DNA of 64,000 nucleotides from Anaerolineales bacterium HSG25 (GTDB taxonomy: Bacteria; Chloroflexota; Anaerolineae; 4572-78; J111): assembly GCA_030377865.1 (NCBI GenBank), contig JAUCGA010000017.1, positions 1-64,000 on the forward strand, given 5' to 3'. Positions 59,295 to 64,000 of this stretch are shown here, one piece after another. The position numbers were made by a program, and so were the translations under genes. Numbering within the stretch: position 1 is the first letter of the stretch; each line of letters begins with the position of its first letter. The notes under the pieces are model-generated. The model was not told the origin of the DNA. It ran no database searches and was given only the letters and a program-made list of their open reading frames with translations.

Positions 59295-61532
59295 ATGAAT
59301 CAATTCTCTATTCTTTTAATCGAACGCACCACATCCACTGCGGCTAAAGTTGTTCGGGCGATTGGTCAACAATTAGCCAACTACCGCCTGTCTGTTATTA
59401 AAGAAATAGAAGATGCGATTGATGACCCTGAAACCGCTCAGGTACTGATATTAACCTTATCGCAATTAAATAATCAAATTGGTACGTTAGAAAAACTTCG
59501 TAACATTTATCCTCAAATACCGCTCATCTTACTAACCAACTCAGACGATGAGGAAACGTTTCTGCTAGAACTGCTTACCATGGGCGATAGCGATTATGTG
59601 ACCGCATCCCCTGCTGGAATGTTGAGCTTGGGTCGCCATATAGCTAGACTAGAGCGAGATTGGTCTTATAAAACTCCTGCTAGATCCTCAAAATATATTC
59701 CCCCTCTAACCGAAACATTTGCCGATGAGACAATTAGCTTATATCAGATGACCAGCGTTTTGGCGACTATTCATGACGCGCAAACGATCATCAATATAGG
59801 TTTGTCTGAATATCTACAAGCAACGGGCCTTAGTCAGGGGCGGGTTGTTCGATTTAATCGCCGGTTAACTAAATATGAAACGGTTTTTATGGATAAATAT
59901 TTCAATCCTCAAAATAGTACTCATCATATTGAGTTACATGTTGACCCATTATTCAAGTTATTGAGTGATCTACAAAATTCGGTTATCGTCGATACAATAG
60001 CCCAGTCTATCATCAACCCCACCAACAACAGAGCGACCTTCCTCTCTGAGACCGCAATTAACTGGTTTGAAAGCGACACCAAATCGGCACTGATTATTCC
60101 ACTAAAAATGCGAGGCTTATTAATCGGCGCGATAGTGGCCGAATCGCAAGAAACTCGTAGGTTTGATCGCTCAGTTATCTCCATCGGGCAAGTAATCGCA
60201 CATCAGCTTAGTTTAGCCCTGCAAAACGTAAATTTATACGAGAACGAACAAAAGCAACGTCAGTTATCTGACACATTACGAGAAGTAGCCTTTAGCGTTG
60301 GAACCAGTCTCAAACTGAATGAAGTGTTAGACAATCTGCTAATTCAGTTGAAACGGATCATACATTATGATATAGCTTTTGTATTTTTGATTGAAAATGG
60401 CAACCGCCATCTAACTGCGGGGAGCGGTTATCCTGAACTGCACAAAGTCATTGGGCAAACAAACAGTACCAAATTTAATCCAAATGATCCACTGTCAAAC
60501 GTGATTCATACCCACCGCACCCAAACTATAGACAATTTGGCCGAAGCATATCCTAAATTCAAACATCCCGTTGGGCCTGACTTTAAGTCATGGATGGGTA
60601 TTCCACTGATCGCCCATGATCAGATTGTCGGTTTGGTCAGTGCCTATAAAACTGAACCAAATATCTATGATGAGGAAATGGCAGAAATTTGCCTCGCTTT
60701 TGGGCATCAAGTCGCGGTAGCACTTGAGAACGCTCGTCTACACGAAATTGCTCTCAACAAGTTAGACCGAGAGCTAGAGATTGCCCAAGAGATTCAAGAG
60801 ACACTTCTACCTCAAGTGGTACCTCAGGTACCGGGACTACAGATTAGCGGGCGTATTTTACCGGCTCGTCAGGTTGGAGGAGATTTTTTCCATTTTTTCC
60901 CGGTTAGTGGGGGCGACCAACTCGGCGTGGCGGTGGGAGATGTCAGCGGCAAAGGGATTCCGGCGGCGCTTTACATGGCCGTCGCCATCACCGCGATTGA
61001 CATTCAGGTCAGAAGCGACCCACCTCCGGGCGAACTGATGAATCGGATGAATCAAGCCCTATATGAACGTCTGCAAGAAAACAAGATGAATATCGGCTTG
61101 CAGGTGGCAACGTTTGAGCCACTTCTTGGCCCTGATGGCAGTGCTGATAATGAGGCTCGCGGGGTATTGATGACCGTGGCTAGTGGTGGCATGATCGCCC
61201 CGATTGGAGCTACCGAACGAGGTTGTCGATTTTTGCCGGTCAGTGGCTTGCCGATTGGCGCGCTCCCCCCTCCCGACCAAACCTACGAGGATGACATGTT
61301 CCTACTTGACCCATTTACGACCATCATCTTTACCAGCGATGGCATTGTCGAGGCTCAAAATGAAACCGGAGAACTGTTCGGTTTTGACCGGCTAGAGGCT
61401 TCAATCAACGAGATTGCCGGAGTACGCGATGCAGAAACGGTGGCGGATTATATCATCAGTGTCGCGCAAAGTTTTATGGGTAAAGCTGAACAAAGTGATG
61501 ATATGACGGTTGTTGTAGTCGTAAAAACGTAA
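59295..61532 (+). CDS. pseudo-receiver - GAF - GAF - SpoIIE (PP2C) phosphatase
   Basis: A 745-residue cytoplasmic regulator. The N-terminal receiver-like domain (about 1-118) lacks the acidic cluster and phosphoacceptor (VLILTLSQ replaces the usual VLLD). Two GAF domains follow (about 150-315 and 330-475; the second has AGSGYPEL and WMGIPLIAHDQIVGLVSAYK). The C-terminal SpoIIE/PP2C phosphatase (about 495-745) has the metal-binding aspartates in QVGGDFFHFFPV, VAVGDVSGKGIPAALYM, FTSDGIVEAQN and SDDMTVVVV. It probably controls an anti-sigma-factor antagonist in a partner-switching pathway. No such partner gene is seen in the window. The ATG lacks a clear ribosome site. Confidence 0.92.
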   Translation: MNQFSILLIERTTSTAAKVVRAIGQQLANYRLSVIKEIEDAIDDPETAQVLILTLSQLNNQIGTLEKLRNIYPQIPLILLTNSDDEETFLLELLTMGDSDYVTASPAGMLSLGRHIARLERDWSYKTPARSSKYIPPLTETFADETISLYQMTSVLATIHDAQTIINIGLSEYLQATGLSQGRVVRFNRRLTKYETVFMDKYFNPQNSTHHIELHVDPLFKLLSDLQNSVIVDTIAQSIINPTNNRATFLSETAINWFESDTKSALIIPLKMRGLLIGAIVAESQETRRFDRSVISIGQVIAHQLSLALQNVNLYENEQKQRQLSDTLREVAFSVGTSLKLNEVLDNLLIQLKRIIHYDIAFVFLIENGNRHLTAGSGYPELHKVIGQTNSTKFNPNDPLSNVIHTHRTQTIDNLAEAYPKFKHPVGPDFKSWMGIPLIAHDQIVGLVSAYKTEPNIYDEEMAEICLAFGHQVAVALENARLHEIALNKLDRELEIAQEIQETLLPQVVPQVPGLQISGRILPARQVGGDFFHFFPVSGGDQLGVAVGDVSGKGIPAALYMAVAITAIDIQVRSDPPPGELMNRMNQALYERLQENKMNIGLQVATFEPLLGPDGSADNEARGVLMTVASGGMIAPIGATERGCRFLPVSGLPIGALPPPDQTYEDDMFLLDPFTTIIFTSDGIVEAQNETGELFGFDRLEASINEIAGVRDAETVADYIISVAQSFMGKAEQSDDMTVVVVVKT

Positions 61533-61586
61533 AGCTTAATCCTCACAGTACCTCCGCATGCTAGAATAACGAGTGCTAATTCCAAT

Positions 61587-61677
61587 GTAAAAGTTCAGTA
61601 AAGTAGCTCTAGAAACCCGATTTCTCAAAGAAATCGGGTTTCTGATGCTCTTTCTGGCGAGTTCACTGAATATTTAC
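61587..61677 (+). mobile_element. family B element, copy B6
   Basis: A 91-bp element (GTAAAAGTTCAGTAAAG to CTGAATATTTAC). The hairpin loop is TCAAA, the reverse complement of the TTTGA loop in B1, B3 and B5. The ribosome site GGAG of the next gene begins at the first base after the element. Confidence 0.85.
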
Positions 61678-61688
61678 GGAGTAGAACC

Positions 61689-63476
61689 ATGAAATTTCCC
61701 TACGGCAATGCCGATTTTCACCAAATCATCACCGAAAATTATGTTTACATAGACCGCACCGACCGTATTCCGTTGGTAGAGGAGTTCGGGAAAACCCTGC
61801 TCTTCCTACGTCCGCGCCGCTTCGGCAAGAGTCTGTGGCTCTCAACCCTGTGGAACTACTACGACGTTAATCGAGCCGATGAGTTTGAGCAACTGTTCGG
61901 TCATCTGGCGATTGGACAGAATCCGACCGCCAAACATAATCAATATCTCATCCTGAAATGGAACTTCTCAACGGTAGAAACCCAAGGGGATATCAAAGAG
62001 ATTCGGCAGATGTTGCATGACCATATCAATGCTAGCTTAAAAAGTTTTTTTGTACGCTATCAGTCATTATTACCCTTTGATATTGAGTTTAACCCCCATA
62101 ATGCCCTCAACTCTTTAGAATTGGCCTTAACCGCCGTTCAAGCAACTCCCTACAAGGTTTATCTACTAATTGACGAGTATGATAACTTTGCCAACGAGGT
62201 GCTGATGGCTCGGCGGAGGGGCAATGAAAACCGATATGACGACCTCATCAAAGGAGAGGGCATGTTGAAGACCTTGTTCAAGGTGGTCAAGGATGGCACC
62301 GAGGGGCAGGGGATAGACCGCGTTTTCATCACCGGAGTTTCGCCGGTGGTCATGAGTGATGTAACCAGCGGCTTTAATGTGGCCGATAATATCTATCTGA
62401 GACCAGAGTTCAATGATTTGTGTGGTTTTACGGAGGCGGAAATCAGCCCTATATTGCAACAACTTGTGGCGCAGTGTGGTTTTCCTCCTGAAAAAGCGAC
62501 TGAACTGCTGAATCTGATTCGCACTTTTTATGACGGCTACTGTTTCAGCCCTCGCTCTCAAGAATTTATCTACAACCCGACGCTGGTACTTTATTTCTTG
62601 AAACATCTGCGACAAGATTGTATACCACCAGAAAGACTGTTAGACCAAAATTTGGCGATGGATCGAGGTAAGATTGCTTATATTGCCCAACTGCCGAGAG
62701 GGGAAGAACTGGTTTGGGATACGCTGAATGAGAAAAAACAGATTGCTTTAGAGGGATTAGCCTATCGGTTCGGAGTTGAAGATATTCTAGCCAGTCAGAA
62801 GGATAATCAGTTTTTGATTTCCTTGCTCTACTATTTTGGGGTGTTAACTCTGACCACCGAGCGAACCGGGCATGGCGAGCCAACCTTCCAGATACCCAAC
62901 ATGGTGATTCGGGGGTTGTATGCCGAACGGATTCGGGAGATGGTTCTGCCCACTGGCCCTGACCTTGATGCCGGAAAACGGGTAGCCCAGCTCCTCTACC
63001 AAAAAGGTCAGATTGAGCCATTGTGTGACTTCATTGAACAACGTCAGTTTAAGGTGTTCGACAATAGAGACTATCGCGAGGCCGATGAGTTAGTCGTTAA
63101 AGCGGTCTTTCTGGCTCTGTTGTTCAACGACATCATGTACATCATGGATTCAGAGCCAGTTTTGGGGCGACGGTATGGCGATTTGCTCATGCTGGTTCGG
63201 CCCGACAAACGACAGTACATCTTGTTGGACGTGTTGATTGAGTTTAAGTATGTGCCCTTGAATAAGGTCAAGTTGACTGGCGAACAAGTACGAGGTAAAA
63301 ACCGCGTCGAGTTGCAAGCTTTGTCTGCGGTGCAAACGGCTTTCACTAAGGCAGAGGAACAACTGACCAGCTATCGGCAAATCTTGACCAAAAAGTATGG
63401 GGATTTACTCGACTTGCGAACCTTTACCGTGGTAGCGGTCGGGTATGACCGGTTGGTGTGGCGGAGTTATGAATGA
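61689..63476 (+). CDS. AAA-ATPase-like / DUF1703 (PD-(D/E)XK nuclease-like) protein
   Basis: A 595-residue protein of the AAA-ATPase_like plus DUF1703 (PDDEXK_9) architecture. The N-terminal domain begins YGNADFHQIITENYVYIDRT with a P-loop-like RPRRFGKSLWLS (near residue 40) and Walker B-like VYLLIDEYDN (near 158). The C-terminal domain has nuclease-fold residues in RYGDLLMLV and ILLDVLIEFKYVPL (D...E-x-K). These multi-copy proteins are frequent in Bacteroidetes, Chloroflexota and other mobile-element-rich genomes, and their function is unproven. GGAG lies 7 nt upstream of the ATG and directly abuts element B6. Confidence 0.92.
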   Translation: MKFPYGNADFHQIITENYVYIDRTDRIPLVEEFGKTLLFLRPRRFGKSLWLSTLWNYYDVNRADEFEQLFGHLAIGQNPTAKHNQYLILKWNFSTVETQGDIKEIRQMLHDHINASLKSFFVRYQSLLPFDIEFNPHNALNSLELALTAVQATPYKVYLLIDEYDNFANEVLMARRRGNENRYDDLIKGEGMLKTLFKVVKDGTEGQGIDRVFITGVSPVVMSDVTSGFNVADNIYLRPEFNDLCGFTEAEISPILQQLVAQCGFPPEKATELLNLIRTFYDGYCFSPRSQEFIYNPTLVLYFLKHLRQDCIPPERLLDQNLAMDRGKIAYIAQLPRGEELVWDTLNEKKQIALEGLAYRFGVEDILASQKDNQFLISLLYYFGVLTLTTERTGHGEPTFQIPNMVIRGLYAERIREMVLPTGPDLDAGKRVAQLLYQKGQIEPLCDFIEQRQFKVFDNRDYREADELVVKAVFLALLFNDIMYIMDSEPVLGRRYGDLLMLVRPDKRQYILLDVLIEFKYVPLNKVKLTGEQVRGKNRVELQALSAVQTAFTKAEEQLTSYRQILTKKYGDLLDLRTFTVVAVGYDRLVWRSYE

Positions 63477-63486
63477 AGAATGAAAA

Positions 63487-63527
63487 ACGGCCTCCCGACT
63501 GTCTAAATCGGGAGGCCGTTCTGTTTT
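63487..63527 (+). terminator. intrinsic terminator of the AAA/DUF1703 gene
   Basis: The stem ACGGCCTCCCGA / TCGGGAGGCCGT with a 9-nt loop is followed by TCTGTTTT, 11 bp after the stop codon. Confidence 0.85.
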
Positions 63528-63568
63528 AGATTGGGGAACGCAGACAGGATGTCTGTCGCGTGTTTTTA

Positions 63569-63600
63569 GAGCGGTTCACTCTTAAAGAGTGAACCGCTCT
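63569..63600. repeat. GAGCGGTTCACTC hairpin
   Basis: The arms AGAGCGGTTCACTCTT and complement form a variant of the family D core, without D ends. Confidence 0.55.
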
Positions 63601-63628
63601 GCGCGCTTACTGACACACCGCCCCATCT

Positions 63629-63699
63629 GGCAAGAATATAATTCTTGCACTCCGATAGCCCAATAAATACCTACCTTTCTTATTGCCGAACAGATCTAA
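63629..63699 (+). mobile_element. family C variant, right half (C6)
   Basis: The GGCAAGAATATAATTCTTGC hairpin followed by TTATTGCCGAACAGATCT, matching the right half of C5. The left end is missing. Confidence 0.55.
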
Positions 63700-63929
63700 T
63701 AATCATCATCGAAAGTGTCAACCGAATTCGATGACTAAAATATGTTCTGTGAGCGATCCCTGACTTTGAGTGACAGCCGGAAATCTCTATTTAACGAGGA
63801 TTCTCAGCCTAATAGCTTTTTCGCTTTGGGCTTCACGAATTCAGGTAAAAGATTTGTGGGGTTATTGGGCTTAAGGTAAAATATCAGCCTTAACAATCTT
63901 TGAGGAGTAGAAATATCCAATACAAGCAA

Positions 63930-64000
63930 ATGAAGTTAAATCATCGAACTCAAGCCGTAATTCTAAAAGCAATTGATGGAGCTATCGTTGGGGTTATTGG
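63930..64000 (+). CDS. start of a reading frame running off the right edge
   Basis: An ATG at 63930 opens a frame (MKLNHRTQAVILKAIDGAIV...) that continues to the window end without a stop. A GAGGAG sequence lies 22 nt upstream, which is too far for a normal ribosome site. The product cannot be identified from 23 residues. The stretch 63700-63929 before it shows no gene. Confidence 0.4.
   Translation, partial: MKLNHRTQAVILKAIDGAIVGVI

Noticed and set aside
1-64000. Transposase or integrase genes that would mobilise the palindromic elements
   Set aside because: All long reading frames were checked and none shows a DDE, HUH, serine or tyrosine recombinase signature. The mobilising enzyme must be encoded elsewhere.

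Overview
The window looks like a chromosomal segment of an uncultured or little-studied bacterium, most likely a Chloroflexota (Anaerolineae-like) lineage. The reasons are the large class III adenylate cyclase/AAA/TPR protein, several GT-C type membrane glycosyltransferases (one DUF2723-like), a CpXC zinc-ribbon protein and many PAS/GAF signalling proteins beside ordinary housekeeping genes. No single marker proves the phylum. There are no rRNA genes, convincing tRNAs, phage genes, transposase genes or CRISPR arrays.

Layout. 0.3-7 kb: peptidase T, gamma carbonic anhydrase, an orphan sugar-type ABC ATPase and a multi-PAS sensor with no kinase domain. 7.7-12.1 kb: a peptide-exporter-like ABC protein, an HD phosphohydrolase and a receiver-histidine kinase. 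12.4-19.3 kb: GH13 glucosidase, WecA/TagO-like transferase, a TPR-like protein plus its broken paralogue, a slipin and a DUF4015 glycoside hydrolase. 19.5-29.5 kb: core genes rplT, rpmI, infC, mfd and rho with a formimidoylglutamase-like ureohydrolase and a LysM/M23 peptidase. 30.6-41.5 kb: CpXC protein, hisS, nadK, TPR/zinc-finger membrane protein, cyclase-AAA-TPR regulator and a GT-C glycosyltransferase. 42.4-48.5 kb: two more GT-C enzymes and a FecR-domain protein on the minus strand. 48.8-52 kb: receiver-HD-GYP and cNMP-binding histidine kinase. 52.3-63.5 kb: aminotransferase remnant, ICMT-like methyltransferase, hutI, sugar transferase, MFS transporter, a small hypothetical protein, aldo-keto reductase, GAF-SpoIIE phosphatase and an AAA/DUF1703 protein.

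Most of the space between genes is filled by small palindromic repeats without coding capacity. I sort them into seven families by their ends. A: TGTRGTGGTCA ends, 102-112 bp, about 15-bp target duplication, 3 copies. B: GTAAAARTTCAGTAAA ends, 91 bp, 8-bp duplication, 6 copies. C: AGACCTGTTCGG ends, about 139 bp, including a tandem array. D: TAGGAATCGGGATTAA ends. E: GGNANTTCCA ends, TAA/TTA duplication, 8 copies. F: about 220 bp, 8-bp duplication, 2 copies. G: GGTTCTCTGGTAGATTCCGT ends, 8-bp duplication, 4 copies. They are nested in one another. Hairpin cores are exchanged between different end families, and hairpin loops occur in both orientations. Elements abut many start codons and form the stop codons of five genes. 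This modular palindrome system is the most unusual feature of the window.

Functional themes: intracellular signalling (cyclic nucleotides, c-di-GMP, two-component, SpoIIE phosphatase), cell-surface polysaccharide and protein glycosylation (WecA-like, sugar transferase, three GT-C enzymes), histidine/arginine catabolism (HutI plus a HutG-like enzyme), and the translation/transcription core.
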